A stretch of DNA of 64,000 bases from Gammaproteobacteria bacterium (GCA_030426355.1 JAUHYQ010000002.1:310001-374000); one strand, 5' to 3'. Counted from the stretch's first letter, positions 33,376 to 45,963 are shown. Translations and numbers: made by a program. Notes: generated by a model not told the origin, from the letters alone.

Positions 33376-34374
33376 TTAGTAGCTGCGCGCGACGGCGAAG
33401 CGTGCGAGCGCGATCAGCGACTCTTTGTATTCTGAATCCGGCACCGGCTCCAGGGCATCGATAGCACCGCCGGCAAACTCCTGCGCGCGACGTGCCGTGT
33501 AAGCCAGCGCGCCGGTGGACTTGATGGTTGTGACGATACGGTCGATGTTTTCCAGCCCGCCTTCCTCGACAGCCGTTCTGATCATCCGCTGATCTTCTGC
33601 CGGTGCGTGGCGCAGTGCATGAATCAGCGGCAGGGTGGGCTTGCCTTCGGCGAGGTCGTCGCCGATGTTTTTGCCCAGCTGTTCGCTGGTGGAATCGTAG
33701 TCCAGGGCGTCATCAACCAGCTGAAACGCGGTGCCGAGTTTGCGGCCATAGTCGGCCAGCGCATCTTCCACATTGCGTGTCTGGCCGGCCAGGATAGCGC
33801 CTATCAACGTACCGGCTTCGAACAATTTAGCTGTTTTGCGCTGAATCACATCGAGGTACTGCTTTTCGGTGGTATCCGGATCGTTGCAATTCATCAGTTG
33901 CAACACTTCGCCTTCGGCAATGGTGTTGGTTGCATCGGCAAGCACGTCCATGACGCGCATCTGGCCGACCCGCACCATCAGCTGAAATGCCCGCGAATAG
34001 AGAAAGTCGCCAACCAGCACACTGGCCTGATTGCCGAACACGGTGTTGGCCGTGTCCTGACCGCGACGCAGCGCTGAATCGTCTACCACGTCATCGTGCA
34101 GCAGGGTGGCGGTGTGTATGAATTCCACGATCACCGCAGCCAGCACGTGTTTGTCACCTTGATAGCCACAGGCCTTTGCAGCCAGCAACACCAGTAACGG
34201 TCGCAGCCGCTTACCGCCGCTATTAATAATGTAGTGAGCCACGCTGTTTACGAGGGCGACATCGCTGCTCAGGTTGGACATGATCTCGCGATTCACGGCC
34301 GGCCAGTCATCACCGAGCTGGGCACGCACGGTTTCTATATCAAAGCTTGGGCTGGCTGGCTTTACGAGTTCCAT
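33376..34374 (-). CDS. ispB: Octaprenyl diphosphate synthase
   Basis: A 332-residue trans-polyprenyl synthase making the ubiquinone side chain from IPP and FPP. Both Asp-rich motifs are present: LLHDDVVDDS (first DDxxD) and LVDDALDYD (second), plus GKNIGDDLAEGKPTLPL. Alignment by eye to E. coli IspB is close throughout. ATG 34374 is chosen (34383 possible). The position next to rplU-rpmA is the classic arrangement. Its start is head-to-head with the nuclease gene with almost no gap. Confidence 0.95.
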   Translation of the reverse strand: MELVKPASPSFDIETVRAQLGDDWPAVNREIMSNLSSDVALVNSVAHYIINSGGKRLRPLLVLLAAKACGYQGDKHVLAAVIVEFIHTATLLHDDVVDDSALRRGQDTANTVFGNQASVLVGDFLYSRAFQLMVRVGQMRVMDVLADATNTIAEGEVLQLMNCNDPDTTEKQYLDVIQRKTAKLFEAGTLIGAILAGQTRNVEDALADYGRKLGTAFQLVDDALDYDSTSEQLGKNIGDDLAEGKPTLPLIHALRHAPAEDQRMIRTAVEEGGLENIDRIVTTIKSTGALAYTARRAQEFAGGAIDALEPVPDSEYKESLIALARFAVARSY

Positions 34375-34396
34375 GAGCCACATGATAATGCCAATG

Positions 34397-35239
34397 ATGT
34401 GTCTATCGGCAAAAAAAGTTCGGCGTGTGCGTCGCTTTACTATCCTGTTGTGCCTGTTCGCCGGCCCGGTTGCGGCTTTCAACAGCAAACTGCACCAGGT
34501 CGTCGGCTATATCGCCGCAGCGAGCGCCTGTGAGGCCACGCTTGATGCCGTAACAGAGCTCGACGGTGAGCGTGATCTGGCGGCAGCGGGGGTTTGGGCT
34601 GACGAGATTCGTGCTTATGCGCACATGGATTTTGCCAAGCGCTGGCATTACATCAATGTTCCCGACGAGATCACTGTGGCGGAATTTCTGTCGAACAGTC
34701 GCAGGCGTCGCGGTGGCGACGTGCTGTATGCGATCGATCACTTCGCAGGTCTGCTCGGCAACGCATCGGCGGATAAGCTTGACCGCGCTCAGGCCTATCG
34801 TTTTCTGGTGCATTTTGTCGCCGACGTGCATCAGCCGTTGCATGTGGGGCGGTCAAGCGATCAAGGCGGGAACAAGGTGGTCGTTTTTGCGGGCGACCGG
34901 CGCACTAATTTGCACAGCTATTGGGACGGTTTTGAGCTAAGCGGATCCATCGACGATCCCCGCGAATACGCCGATTATTTGGTGCGGCGTTATGAGAACG
35001 GGGAGGGCAATACCGAGTTGGACGTGGGTGGCGATCCGATCGACTGGGCGCAGGAGTCCAAGAATTTGCGGCCCCGGATCTACGCTTTTGGCAGCAAGCG
35101 GTCGTCAGGGCAAGTTACTCTGACCCCAGAATATAGAGAGAAAGCCTTATATATCATGAATTTGCGTGTGTACCAGGCGGGTCGGCGCCTGGCCGATGTG
35201 CTGGACGGTATCTTCTGCACGAAAGGTGTTAACCGTTGA
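34397..35239 (+). CDS. Exported S1/P1-type nuclease
   Basis: A 280-residue zinc-dependent nuclease; these enzymes cleave single-stranded nucleic acids. The signal peptide is MCLSAKKVRRVRRFTILLCL to VAA. The zinc ligands follow the family spacing: H6 in FNSKLHQVVG, D in VWADEIR, H in RWHYINVP, HFVADVHQPLH, and NLHSYWD. The mature N-terminus appears to be Phe where the family has Trp1, whose amino group binds zinc. ATG 34394 or 34397 is used. Its start lies about 20 bases from the divergent ispB start, so the promoters must lie in the opposite gene. Confidence 0.85.
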   Translation: MCLSAKKVRRVRRFTILLCLFAGPVAAFNSKLHQVVGYIAAASACEATLDAVTELDGERDLAAAGVWADEIRAYAHMDFAKRWHYINVPDEITVAEFLSNSRRRRGGDVLYAIDHFAGLLGNASADKLDRAQAYRFLVHFVADVHQPLHVGRSSDQGGNKVVVFAGDRRTNLHSYWDGFELSGSIDDPREYADYLVRRYENGEGNTELDVGGDPIDWAQESKNLRPRIYAFGSKRSSGQVTLTPEYREKALYIMNLRVYQAGRRLADVLDGIFCTKGVNR

Positions 35240-35264
35240 TTTGGTTGCCGTAAATCATTAGAAT
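35236..35264 (+). promoter_or_regulatory. Sigma-70 promoter of rplU-rpmA
   Basis: TTGATT (35236-35241) and TAGAAT (35259-35264) are spaced exactly 17 bases, 60 bases before rplU. The -35 box overlaps the nuclease stop codon. Confidence 0.7.
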
Positions 35265-35323
35265 TCCCGCTCTTTTCCGGGGGCTGAGCCCCTGATCTGA
35301 TTAATTCCATTGCGGAGCAACGC

Positions 35324-35635
35324 ATGTACGCCGTATTTAAGACGGGCGGGAAACAGTACCGTGCCGCCAAGGGCGATAAGCTGAAAATCGAAAAGCTCGA
35401 TGCTGCCGAAGGCGACAGCGTTGCGTTTGACGAAGTGATGCTGGTCGGTGAAGGCGCAGACGTAAAGGTCGGCGCGCCACTGGTTGCCGGCGGTAAAGTT
35501 GAAGCGAAAGTTTTGGCTCAGGCCAAAGACAAGAAAGTTGACGTGATCAAGTTCCGCCGCCGGCAGAACTATCGCCGCACGCGCGGCCACCGTCAGCACT
35601 TTACGCTGGTCGAGATCACCGGTATCTCTGGCTAG
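35324..35635 (+). CDS. rplU: 50S ribosomal protein L21
   Basis: A 103-residue protein with the L21 signature: [20 protein letters not shown] at the start and [16 protein letters not shown] near the end, the same length as E. coli L21. It binds 23S rRNA in the large subunit. The next gene, rpmA, starts 30 bases downstream; the two form the usual operon. Confidence 0.98.
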   Translation: MYAVFKTGGKQYRAAKGDKLKIEKLDAAEGDSVAFDEVMLVGEGADVKVGAPLVAGGKVEAKVLAQAKDKKVDVIKFRRRQNYRRTRGHRQHFTLVEITGISG

Positions 35636-35665
35636 GCGTAACGAGACGATTAAGGATTATCTGAG

Positions 35666-35923
35666 ATGGCACATAAAAAGGCAGCAGGTAGTACGCGTAA
35701 CGGGCGTGATTCAGAATCAAAACGCCTGGGCGTTAAAAAGTTTGGCGGACAGGCCGTATTGGCAGGCAACATTTTAGTGCGCCAGCGCGGTACTAAAATG
35801 CACCCCGGCACCAACGTTGGTTTGGGTCGTGATCACACGTTGTTTGCTAAAGCCAATGGCCGTGTGCAGTTCGAACGCAAGGGTCGTCACAACCGGATGT
35901 TTGTAAACGTGGTTGATGCCTGA
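35666..35923 (+). CDS. rpmA: 50S ribosomal protein L27
   Basis: An 85-residue protein: [19 protein letters not shown], then [15 protein letters not shown] and a basic tail. It is the same length as E. coli L27. Its N-terminus reaches the peptidyl-transferase centre. A strong terminator follows at 36006, so obgE is not co-transcribed from this promoter, unlike in many relatives. Confidence 0.98.
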   Translation: MAHKKAAGSTRNGRDSESKRLGVKKFGGQAVLAGNILVRQRGTKMHPGTNVGLGRDHTLFAKANGRVQFERKGRHNRMFVNVVDA

Positions 35924-36005
35924 TTAAGGCACAATCCGAACCACCGGATAATAACAACTAAAACGAAAACCAATAAAAACAGCCAGAAGACTAACAAGAA
36001 TCACT

Positions 36006-36042
36006 AAAAAGCCCCGCTCTGCGGGGCTTTTTTTTTTTTTTA
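36006..36042 (+). terminator. Strong Rho-independent terminator after rpmA
   Basis: Stem AAAAAGCCCCGC/GCGGGGCTTTTT with a TCT loop and a 14-base T-run. It also separates the ribosomal operon from the convergent dioxygenase gene. Confidence 0.93.
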
Positions 36043-36077
36043 AATAACGCCTGGGTTTCAGGCAGCGTAGCCAAGGC

Positions 36078-36986
36078 TCAGGCAACCGATTTAAGCGCCA
36101 TCCCCGGGCCCACCGGATACCAGTCACCCTGAATCGCCACCCGATGATTGCAGCGATACTGCGGTTGAAAGTCCGGCAGGATCAGGTGCTGGGTGGAGCG
36201 GTTATCCCATATCACCAGCGTGCCCGTTCTGGGCCAGTGCAGGCGTACCTGAAAGATCGGCTTCTTCAGGTGATTGATCAAAAATTCCAGCAACATCTTG
36301 CCTTCATCCTCGGGTATGCCGTTGATGCGTGTCGTGACCATCTCGTTGACGAAAATAGATTTGCGGCCGGACTCCGGATGCACGCTGATCACCGGGTGCT
36401 CTACCGGCGGATAGTGCTCTTCAATCGTTACGCGCATCTTGTGATCCGGGTTGCCCCAGGAGTTCAGGCCAAAGCGTGCGGCCAGATCGTGCACGGCTGT
36501 CAGTCCGTCGAGCATTTGCTGCAACGGCTTGGACAAGGCTGCGTAAGCGGCCTCGGTGTTGATCCAGATTGTGTCGCCACCGGCGGGTGGCATGTCCACG
36601 CCATACAGCAGTGAACACTTGGACGGGCTTTTCTTAAAGGTGTCATCGGCATGCATGTTGACATCACCACCGACCCTGGCCTGGTTGGTGTATTCCTGCT
36701 TTTTGACTTCCGGCTGCTCTTCAAGGCGTGGAATGGTGCCGCCCATCTGTACGTCGCCGAAAATTTTAGCCACGGCAGTGTGTTGTGCCGGGGTGAGGTT
36801 CAGGTCATGGATAAACAGCACGTGAAAGTGCACCAGTGCTTGCTGCAATTCCCGGGCAGCGACATCGCTGACGGGTTGCGTCAGGTCCAGCCCTTCAATG
36901 GTGGCGCCCAGTGCTGCACCCACCGGGCGGGCCGTAAAACTGGAAAAATCAGGATCCTGACGGACGGCGGAAAATTCGTAGGTCAT
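36078..36986 (-). CDS. TauD/TfdA-family Fe(II)/2-oxoglutarate dioxygenase
   Basis: A 302-residue enzyme. The iron-binding facial triad is visible as HAD in NMHADDTF (about residue 111) and the distal His in NRSTQHLILPDF, with the 2-oxoglutarate arginine in HRVAIQGDW. The family includes taurine and alkylsulfonate dioxygenases. The neighbouring cysteine-dioxygenase-like gene makes a sulfonate or sulfur-compound substrate attractive, but this is inference. It is the second gene of a reverse-strand pair. Confidence 0.85.
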   Translation of the reverse strand: MTYEFSAVRQDPDFSSFTARPVGAALGATIEGLDLTQPVSDVAARELQQALVHFHVLFIHDLNLTPAQHTAVAKIFGDVQMGGTIPRLEEQPEVKKQEYTNQARVGGDVNMHADDTFKKSPSKCSLLYGVDMPPAGGDTIWINTEAAYAALSKPLQQMLDGLTAVHDLAARFGLNSWGNPDHKMRVTIEEHYPPVEHPVISVHPESGRKSIFVNEMVTTRINGIPEDEGKMLLEFLINHLKKPIFQVRLHWPRTGTLVIWDNRSTQHLILPDFQPQYRCNHRVAIQGDWYPVGPGMALKSVA

Positions 36987-37102
36987 GGCGGTGTCCTCTG
37001 ATGCCCGTAACCGGCAATGCCGCCATTCTACGCACCGGCTTAATTAAAGCAAGTGATTTATTTTATTGTTGCACCGCAGCCTGACCTTTGCTGCTCTTTC
37101 GC

Positions 37103-37726
37103 TTACTGGCCGAATACGATGTTCAGGGAACTCGGTTCGGCCACCAGATCACGGCCGTATACGTGGATAGTGATCGCGCGGCGCTGGGTGTCATTACCGA
37201 TGCGGTGAACATCGTCGATGCCGGGCCGCACCGTAGCCAGATCGCCACTTTGCAGGCGCATTTTCATTTTGCTGTGCAAGCCCATCGCGCCGTTGTCGTT
37301 GTAGCTGACATCGTAGTTTTCGCAAAAGGGATTCCCTTCGAAAACGCCAACCGCGCCCCACGCCGTATGGCCGTGTATGGGTGTGACCTGACCCGGAAGC
37401 CAGACCAGCGCAAGTACCGTGCAGTTTCCGTCCGGCGATGCATAGAGCAGATGGCGTTTGTAATTTTCGTTATCACCCTGTTTGTGCACGGGTGCCAGCA
37501 ACGCCGCATCACAAACGTAACCGCGCAGCGCCGCTTTGGCGGCGGCCGCGGCACCGTGTCCGGTGCAAGTGTTCAGCGTATCCTGTAAAGTCGCGGCCAG
37601 TTCCGCGAGCAGCGGAGTGGTGCCGGGTTGCAGGCCGTATTGTGCAACCCCCGAGACCCCGGCAATCTTCGCTGCCGGGTTGCCGGGAAACGGTGTCACG
37701 TTGTCGCGCTGTGTTTTATCCAGCAT
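37103..37726 (-). CDS. Cysteine dioxygenase-family thiol dioxygenase
   Basis: A 207-residue cupin of the cysteine/3-mercaptopropionate dioxygenase family, which oxidises thiols to sulfinic acids. Iron ligands H118 and H120 are in TPIHGHTAWG and H174 in DDVHRIGN. Which thiol is used cannot be decided here. ATG 37726 is chosen over an upstream in-frame start because GAGGG lies eight bases before it and the length then fits the family. It is divergent from an Lrp-type regulator and probably cotranscribed with the TauD-like gene. Confidence 0.8.
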   Translation of the reverse strand: MLDKTQRDNVTPFPGNPAAKIAGVSGVAQYGLQPGTTPLLAELAATLQDTLNTCTGHGAAAAAKAALRGYVCDAALLAPVHKQGDNENYKRHLLYASPDGNCTVLALVWLPGQVTPIHGHTAWGAVGVFEGNPFCENYDVSYNDNGAMGLHSKMKMRLQSGDLATVRPGIDDVHRIGNDTQRRAITIHVYGRDLVAEPSSLNIVFGQ

Positions 37727-37910
37727 GTCGCAGCCCTCGTTGGCTTGACCGGGCGGCGCAGCCTGGGAGCCCACGCCGACGAATCCATTCTGTTGCAGAT
37801 GCAACCATTCTAGGTTCAGGGCGGCGAAAAATGTTCGCGAAGTGGGCTGCAATTCTCGAGCATAATAGAAATATTTGCCAAAAAGACGTTAAAAAGAGCA
37901 AAATTAGCGC

Positions 37911-39674
<1,764 letters not shown>

Positions 39675-39890
39675 GTATTTTCCTCTGCTGATGGCGCCGG
39701 GTCTGGAACCCTTGAAAGGCGCGCATTCTGGTCATTTGGGGCGCGGATGTCAATAGAAACAGGCTGTTGGCGCCCTCGGTCGCATGCACGCCGGGCCCCG
39801 AGCCGTTATTTGGCGCGATTTTGCGGGCAAAGGCGGCTAGACTGTCGCCGCGGTGCGCTATTAACACTTATATAAGGTAATGCAAGGCGG

Positions 39891-41558
39891 GTGAGTAAAG
39901 ACGGCGACGTAACGGAACCGGCTGCGGAGGCAGCGGGAGGGCATTCCGCGCGAGGCTTGCTGCAGTCCACGGCGGTGGTGGCCGCCATGACCCTGTTGTC
40001 GCGGGTGCTGGGGCTGGTGCGCGATGTGGTTTACGCGCGCTTTTTCGGCGCCGGGCTGCTGATGGATGCTTTTTTCGTGGCATTCAAGATTCCCAATATT
40101 TTCCGGCGATTTTTCGCTGAAGGGGCGTTTTCGCAGTCCTTTGTCCCGGTGTTCGCCGAATATGAGCAGCAACGCGAACATGCTGAAGTCAAGGAGCTGG
40201 TAGACAAGGTCGCGGGTACGCTCGGGATCGTGCTGTTTGTGTTTACAGCCATTGGGGTGATTGCCGCACCCGTGCTCATCGGTATGGCGGGCGTCGGTTG
40301 GTTGCTGAACCCTGAGCCGGACTCTGCTGAAAAATATGCCCTGGCCGTGGACATGCTGCGGTTTACGTTCCCTTATCTGTTATTCATTTCGCTAACCGCG
40401 CTGGCCGGCGCAATTCTGAATACCTACCGACGTTTTGCTATCGCTGCGTTTGTGCCCGTGTTGCTCAACGTGGTGCTGATCAGTGTCGCAGCATTTGTGG
40501 CACCCGGATTTCCGAATCCCGGCATCGTGCTGGCTGCCGGCGTATTCGTCGCGGGCGTGTTGCAGCTGTTATTTATGCTGCCTGCGCTTGCTCGTGTGCG
40601 CATGTTACCGAAGCCGAAATGGGGGTGGCGGGATGAGGGCGTTCAGCGTGTTGCAAAATTAATGCTGCCTGCGATCTTCGGTTCATCCGTGGCCCAGATC
40701 AATATTCTATTTGATACCTTGCTGGCTTCATTCCTGGTGACGGGCAGTATCAGCTGGCTGTATTACTCGGATCGTCTAATGGAGTTTCCGCTGGGTGTGT
40801 TTGGCATTGCGTTGGCGACCGTCATTCTGCCGAACCTGTCGCGCGAACATGCGGCGAGTTCTAACGACGGTTTCGCGGCTATGCTGGATTGGGCTCTGCG
40901 CGTGGTCATCGTAATTGCTTTACCCGCTGCGGTTGGGTTGTTCATGCTGGCCAAACCGGCGTTGATCACCATCTTTTATGGTGGCCGGTTTACCGAGGAC
41001 GATGTAGCCATGGCGAGTGTCAGTCTAATGGCTTATTCCTTTGGGTTGCTGGGTTTCATTCTCGTTAAAGTGCTGGCGCCGGGCTTTTTCGCACGGCAGG
41101 ATACCCGCACACCTGTGCGTATCGGTATCACCGCGCTGCTCGCTAACATGGTGTTAAACGTCGTATTCGTGGTGCCGTGGCTGATGACGGGCACGCCAGG
41201 TGCGCATGCCGGGCTGGCGCTCGCCACATCGGTCAGCTCCTTTCTGAACGCGGCGCTGCTATATCGTGCCTTGCGTCGTGACGGCGTTGTCACGCATGCG
41301 CCGGGTTGGGGCAGGTTTTTGTTGCAGGTTGGTCTTGCTGCCACGGTCATGGCGATGTTGCTGAACTATTTCGTACCTGCGCCCGTGCGTTGGCTGGAAG
41401 CCGAACTGCTGACGAGCATTATCTGGTTAAGCACCGCAGTGCTGGGTGGCGGACTTGCTTACGCCGGGGTGCTGTTCGCAACGGGCATGCGTTTTAGCAC
41501 CTTGCAACTTGCGCGCTCGTCCCGTGTGACAACGAACTCCAACGAGGAGGCAGGGTAG
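39891..41558 (+). CDS. murJ: Lipid II flippase MurJ
   Basis: A 555-residue MOP-superfamily transporter that flips lipid II across the inner membrane. About 14 hydrophobic helices are visible, with conserved SRVLGLVRD and AFFVAFKIPNIFRRFFAEG near the N-terminus. The start is GTG 39891, after an AAGGCGG ribosome-binding site. ribF follows after five bases, and the run to lspA is probably one operon. The N-terminal ~20 residues before the first helix are unusually long. Confidence 0.96.
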   Translation: MSKDGDVTEPAAEAAGGHSARGLLQSTAVVAAMTLLSRVLGLVRDVVYARFFGAGLLMDAFFVAFKIPNIFRRFFAEGAFSQSFVPVFAEYEQQREHAEVKELVDKVAGTLGIVLFVFTAIGVIAAPVLIGMAGVGWLLNPEPDSAEKYALAVDMLRFTFPYLLFISLTALAGAILNTYRRFAIAAFVPVLLNVVLISVAAFVAPGFPNPGIVLAAGVFVAGVLQLLFMLPALARVRMLPKPKWGWRDEGVQRVAKLMLPAIFGSSVAQINILFDTLLASFLVTGSISWLYYSDRLMEFPLGVFGIALATVILPNLSREHAASSNDGFAAMLDWALRVVIVIALPAAVGLFMLAKPALITIFYGGRFTEDDVAMASVSLMAYSFGLLGFILVKVLAPGFFARQDTRTPVRIGITALLANMVLNVVFVVPWLMTGTPGAHAGLALATSVSSFLNAALLYRALRRDGVVTHAPGWGRFLLQVGLAATVMAMLLNYFVPAPVRWLEAELLTSIIWLSTAVLGGGLAYAGVLFATGMRFSTLQLARSSRVTTNSNEEAG

Positions 41559-41563
41559 GTCGG

Positions 41564-42493
41564 ATGCGTTTAATTCGTAACCCGCAGGCGGTAATTCCAG
41601 AGCTTCAGCTGGGGTGCGTGGCAACCATCGGTGCGTTTGACGGGCTGCACCTCGGTCACCGGCGCATCCTGCGGCGCGTGCGCGAAATTGCGGCTGAGCG
41701 CGGGTTGCCTGCACTGGCCTTTTCGTTCGACCCCACGCCCAAGGAGTTCTTTAGTCGGGGCGCAAAACCTGCGCGGCTCATGCGCTTTCGCGAAAAGTTT
41801 GAGGCGCTGGATGAGTTGGGCATGGACGTGTTTTTTTGCCCGCGCTTTAATGCGGCGATGGCCCGTATGTCGCCGGATGAATTTATTGAAAAGCTGTTGA
41901 TAGGTATCTTGCGGGTCAAGCACATTGTCGTCGGTGATGACTTTCGTTTTGCGCACCAGCGTGCCGGCTCCGTGGAGAACCTGCGGGCCCGCGCTACGGA
42001 GCTTGGTTATTCGGTTGAGAAGGTCGGCAGCGTTCTGGAGGGTAATCAGCGCGTATCAAGTTCGGCGGTGCGCGAATTACTCGAGGCGGGCCGTTGCGAC
42101 GAGGCCGCTCAGCTGCTGGGTCAGCCCTACCGTATGTCCGGCCAGGTGGTCGAAGGCGAAAAACTCGGGCGCACGCTCGGCATGCCGACCGCCAACGTGA
42201 GGTTGAAGCGCTCGCAAAGCCCGGTGCAAGGTATATTTGCGGTGCGAGTGGGCGGACTGACGGACAGTTGGCTGAATGGCGTGGCGAGTATTGGTACGCG
42301 GCCAACGGTCGGCGGCACCGAGCCACTTCTCGAGGTGCACATTTTCGATTTCGACAGGGATATTTACGGCGCGCATATACAGGTAGAATTCCTCGCCAAA
42401 TTGCGTGATGAAGAACGCTTCCCGGATGTTGATGCCCTGACCCGGCAGATGTTTAAGGATGCCGAGCATGCTCGTGCCATCCTTGGAGCCTGA
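41564..42493 (+). CDS. ribF: Bifunctional riboflavin kinase/FAD synthetase
   Basis: A 309-residue enzyme making FMN and FAD. The N-terminal adenylyltransferase domain has the nucleotidyl-transferase motif GAFDGLHLGHRRI and later VGDDFRFAHQRAG. The C-terminal kinase domain has GRTLGMPTANV and VASIGTRPTVGG. It lies in the conserved order murJ, ribF, ileS. Confidence 0.96.
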   Translation: MRLIRNPQAVIPELQLGCVATIGAFDGLHLGHRRILRRVREIAAERGLPALAFSFDPTPKEFFSRGAKPARLMRFREKFEALDELGMDVFFCPRFNAAMARMSPDEFIEKLLIGILRVKHIVVGDDFRFAHQRAGSVENLRARATELGYSVEKVGSVLEGNQRVSSSAVRELLEAGRCDEAAQLLGQPYRMSGQVVEGEKLGRTLGMPTANVRLKRSQSPVQGIFAVRVGGLTDSWLNGVASIGTRPTVGGTEPLLEVHIFDFDRDIYGAHIQVEFLAKLRDEERFPDVDALTRQMFKDAEHARAILGA

Positions 42494-42590
42494 TTTACCC
42501 GCGATAACCGCGATCCGGTGTCATACATCGCCACTCATTCAAGACTAAAGACGAGCAGTACACTGGCACTAACCCAGCAATGACCCAGCA

Positions 42591-45413
42591 ATGACAGATT
42601 ACAAAGACAGTTTAAACCTTCCGCAAACGGACTTTCCCATGCGCGCCAATCTCGCCCAGCGTGAGCCGCCAATGCTCAAGCGGTGGCTGGATGACGATTT
42701 ATACGGGCGTTTGCGCGAGCGTGCCCGCGGCCGCAAACCTTTTGTGCTGGTGGACGGCCCGCCGTATGCCAACGGCCAGATTCACCTGGGCCACGCAGTC
42801 AACAAGATTCTTAAAGATATTGTCGTCAAGTCGCGGGGATTAATGGGCTATGACGCGCCCTACATACCCGGTTGGGATTGCCATGGCCTGCCGATCGAAC
42901 TGCAGGTGGAAAAGAAAAAAGGCAAAGTTGGCAAGAAGCTCAATGCGCGAGAATTCAGGCAGGCGTGTCGCGAATACGCGCTGCGGCAAGTTGACAGTCA
43001 GCGTGAAGATTTCAAGCGCCTCGGTGTATTGGGTGATTGGGACAACCCTTACCTGACGATGGATCCGGCTTTCGAGGCCGCGCAAATACGCGGCTTTGCC
43101 AAAATCATCGACAACGGGCACTTGCAACGCGGCTACAAGCCGGTGCACTGGTGTCTCGACTGCGGTTCGGCGCTGGCCGAAGCCGAAGTCGAATATCAGG
43201 ACAAATCGTCGTACGCCATCGATGTGCGCTTTGAGGTCATCAATACCGAAGAGTTATTCGAGCGGGTTGGCACTAGTCTGGCAGCGCTGGGCCGCGAAGT
43301 CGGACTGCGCGCCTCGGTGCCGATCTGGACAACCACCGCCTGGACCTTGCCGGCCAATCAGGCCGTGGCGCTGGGCCCCGATATCGCGTATGTCCTGACC
43401 GAAGTTGTGATTAACGAACAGCGTGAACTGCTGGTGCTTGCGGAAGGTCTGGCCGAAGCAGCGCTGACGCGCTACGGGGCAACCGGCAGCGAGGTGCTGG
43501 CCGAGTTTTCCGGCTCGCTGTTGCATGGGCTGTTGTTGCAGCACCCGTTCTACGACCGGCAGGTACCCGTGATTAATGCTGACTTTGTCACGTTGGATGC
43601 AGGTACCGGGGCTGTTCATATTGCGCCCGGACATGGTCAGGATGACTTTGCCGCAGGCGTGGCCAACGACTTGCCCCTGGAGAATCCGGTGGACGCAAAC
43701 GGCGTATACCTGCCGTCAACGGCATTGTTCGCCGGCAAACACATCAACGTCGCCGGCAAGGAAATCGCCGGATTACTGGAAGAAAACGGCATGCTGTTGC
43801 GTTCCGTGGGCTTTAATCACAGTTATCCGCACTGTTGGCGGCACAAAACGCCGCTGATTTTTCGCGCCACGCCGCAGTGGTTTGTGAGCCTTGATCAAAA
43901 CGCTTTGCGTCGCGATGCGATGGAGGCCATCCGCGAAGTAAAGTGGATTCCGGGGTGGGGTCAGCAGCGCATTGAAACGATGGTGGAGGGCAGGCCGGAC
44001 TGGTGTGTGTCACGTCAGCGCACGTGGGGCGTGCCTATTCCACTGCTGGTGCACAAGGAAACCGGTGACCTGCATCCCGATACGCTGCCATTGTTGCAAC
44101 AGGTGGCCGATCGCGTGGCCGAGCAGAGCATTGATGGCTGGTTTGAGCTGGATATCGCCGAGTTAATAAGCGACGCCGACGCATACGACAAAGTGGTCGA
44201 CACCATGGATGTATGGATGGACTCCGGCATGGTGCACCACTATCTGGCTGAGCACCGTGATGAGATTCCGCAACAAGCGGATCTGTATCTGGAAGGTTCC
44301 GACCAGCATCGCGGCTGGTTCCAGAGCTCCCTGCTGACGTCCGTCGCAATGTATGGTGATGCGCCCTACCGGCAATGCATGACGCACGGTTTTACCATTG
44401 ATGAGAAAGGACACAAGATGTCCAAGTCACTTGGGAATACAATTGCGCCTCAACAGGTCGTCAACAATCTGGGTGCTGATATTTTGCGGTTGTGGGTTGC
44501 GGCCACAGATTACAGCGGTGAGATGAGTGCGTCTGACGAGATTCTCAAACGCGTGGCTGATTCATACCGGCGCATGCGCAACACGGCTCGCTTTTTGTTG
44601 GGCAATCTGCACGGCTTTAATCCGGTAACGGACAGCGTACCGCTGGATCAGATGGCCGATCTTGATCGCTGGGCCGTGCAACGTGCGGCAAACCTGCACA
44701 ATAAGCTGCTGAAAGCATACGAGGAATACGCTTTTCATCGTGTTTATCAGGATCTGCACAACTTTTGTGTGGTGGATATGGGTTCTTTTTACCTTGATAT
44801 CCTCAAAGATCGTTTGTACACCACCGGGCGTGATTCGCAGCCACGTCGGTCGGCTCAGACAGCGATGTACCGGATTATTGAGTACATGGTGCGCTGGCTG
44901 GCACCCGTGCTGAGTTTTACTGCCGAAGAAATCTGGCAGGAATTGCCGGGCAAGCGTGACGACTCGGTGTTCTTCGCCTTGTTCGCGGAAGTTGAGTCGG
45001 ACAAGAAGAGCGTTGCGACAGAGATTGACTGGGCCGCACTGACAGAGGTGCGCGAAACGGTGGCGCGTGCTCTGGAAGCGCTGCGCGACGAAGGCACCAT
45101 TGGCTCTGCACTTGAGGCCACCGTAATGGTCTATGCTGGTGGCGCGCTTCAGCAGACGCTGCAGCAGCTTGGTGATGAATTACGCTTTGTGTTTATAACC
45201 TCGGAAGCCGGGGTGGCCCCGTTGGCCGATGCGCCCGCAGACGCCGTTGCTGGTGACGGCTACAAAGTATCGGTGGGCGTCAGCGAACACGAGAAATGCA
45301 TTCGCTGCTGGCATCGCCGCGCCGACGTCGGCAGTTCGCCCGAGCACCCGGAGATTTGCGGGCGTTGCGTGGGCAATGTCACGGGCCCTGGCGAACAGCG
45401 CACTTATGCCTGA
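42591..45413 (+). CDS. ileS: Isoleucyl-tRNA synthetase
   Basis: A 940-residue class I synthetase, the size of E. coli IleRS (938). The HIGH motif is [16 protein letters not shown] is KMSKSLGN, and the C-terminal zinc finger is CIRCWHRR followed by CGRC. The editing domain lies in the long CP1 insertion (about residues 200-400). The last eight bases overlap lspA. Confidence 0.98.
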   Translation: MTDYKDSLNLPQTDFPMRANLAQREPPMLKRWLDDDLYGRLRERARGRKPFVLVDGPPYANGQIHLGHAVNKILKDIVVKSRGLMGYDAPYIPGWDCHGLPIELQVEKKKGKVGKKLNAREFRQACREYALRQVDSQREDFKRLGVLGDWDNPYLTMDPAFEAAQIRGFAKIIDNGHLQRGYKPVHWCLDCGSALAEAEVEYQDKSSYAIDVRFEVINTEELFERVGTSLAALGREVGLRASVPIWTTTAWTLPANQAVALGPDIAYVLTEVVINEQRELLVLAEGLAEAALTRYGATGSEVLAEFSGSLLHGLLLQHPFYDRQVPVINADFVTLDAGTGAVHIAPGHGQDDFAAGVANDLPLENPVDANGVYLPSTALFAGKHINVAGKEIAGLLEENGMLLRSVGFNHSYPHCWRHKTPLIFRATPQWFVSLDQNALRRDAMEAIREVKWIPGWGQQRIETMVEGRPDWCVSRQRTWGVPIPLLVHKETGDLHPDTLPLLQQVADRVAEQSIDGWFELDIAELISDADAYDKVVDTMDVWMDSGMVHHYLAEHRDEIPQQADLYLEGSDQHRGWFQSSLLTSVAMYGDAPYRQCMTHGFTIDEKGHKMSKSLGNTIAPQQVVNNLGADILRLWVAATDYSGEMSASDEILKRVADSYRRMRNTARFLLGNLHGFNPVTDSVPLDQMADLDRWAVQRAANLHNKLLKAYEEYAFHRVYQDLHNFCVVDMGSFYLDILKDRLYTTGRDSQPRRSAQTAMYRIIEYMVRWLAPVLSFTAEEIWQELPGKRDDSVFFALFAEVESDKKSVATEIDWAALTEVRETVARALEALRDEGTIGSALEATVMVYAGGALQQTLQQLGDELRFVFITSEAGVAPLADAPADAVAGDGYKVSVGVSEHEKCIRCWHRRADVGSSPEHPEICGRCVGNVTGPGEQRTYA

Positions 45414-45948
45414 CGCGATGACGACCGAAGCGAAAACACAACGTGCGGGCAGACGGTCACTGCGATGGTTGTGGCTAACCGCACCGTTGATTGTGATTGA
45501 TCAGATCACCAAGTGGATGGTGACGGCTAATCTGAACGAGTATGACCGCATTAATTTGCTGCCCATACTCGATCTGGTGCGATTTCATAACACCGGCGCC
45601 GCCTTCAGCTTGCTGGCCGACGCGGGCGGTTGGCAGCACTGGTTTTTTCTCGGCATCGCGGTCGCAGTCAGTGTCGGTATTCTCTGGTATCAGTGGGTAT
45701 TGCCGGCGCGGGGTTGCAGAACTCTGGCGACCGGGCTGGCGCTGATACTGGCAGGTGCCGTCGGTAATCTGATTGACCGGGTGATGTTCGGTTACGTGGT
45801 TGATTTCATCTTTTTTTACTACGAACAGTGGTCTTGGCCTGCGTTCAATGTGGCCGACAGTGCGATCACAATCGGTGTCGTGCTGGTATTGTTCGACAGC
45901 TTTTTCCTGGAGCGGCGGCGCATAGCGGCGAACCAATCGGCAGCCTGA
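45406..45948 (+). CDS. lspA: Lipoprotein signal peptidase (signal peptidase II)
   Basis: A 180-residue aspartyl protease of the inner membrane that cleaves prolipoproteins. Four membrane helices are visible; the catalytic aspartates are in [15 protein letters not shown] and FNVADSAI. Start ATG 45406 overlaps the ileS end (45418 also possible). In Pseudomonas fkpB and ispH follow; here the next gene is a convergent pilin gene. Confidence 0.96.
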   Translation: MPDAMTTEAKTQRAGRRSLRWLWLTAPLIVIDQITKWMVTANLNEYDRINLLPILDLVRFHNTGAAFSLLADAGGWQHWFFLGIAVAVSVGILWYQWVLPARGCRTLATGLALILAGAVGNLIDRVMFGYVVDFIFFYYEQWSWPAFNVADSAITIGVVLVLFDSFFLERRRIAANQSAA

Positions 45949-45963
45949 ACCGTTGGTGCGTAG

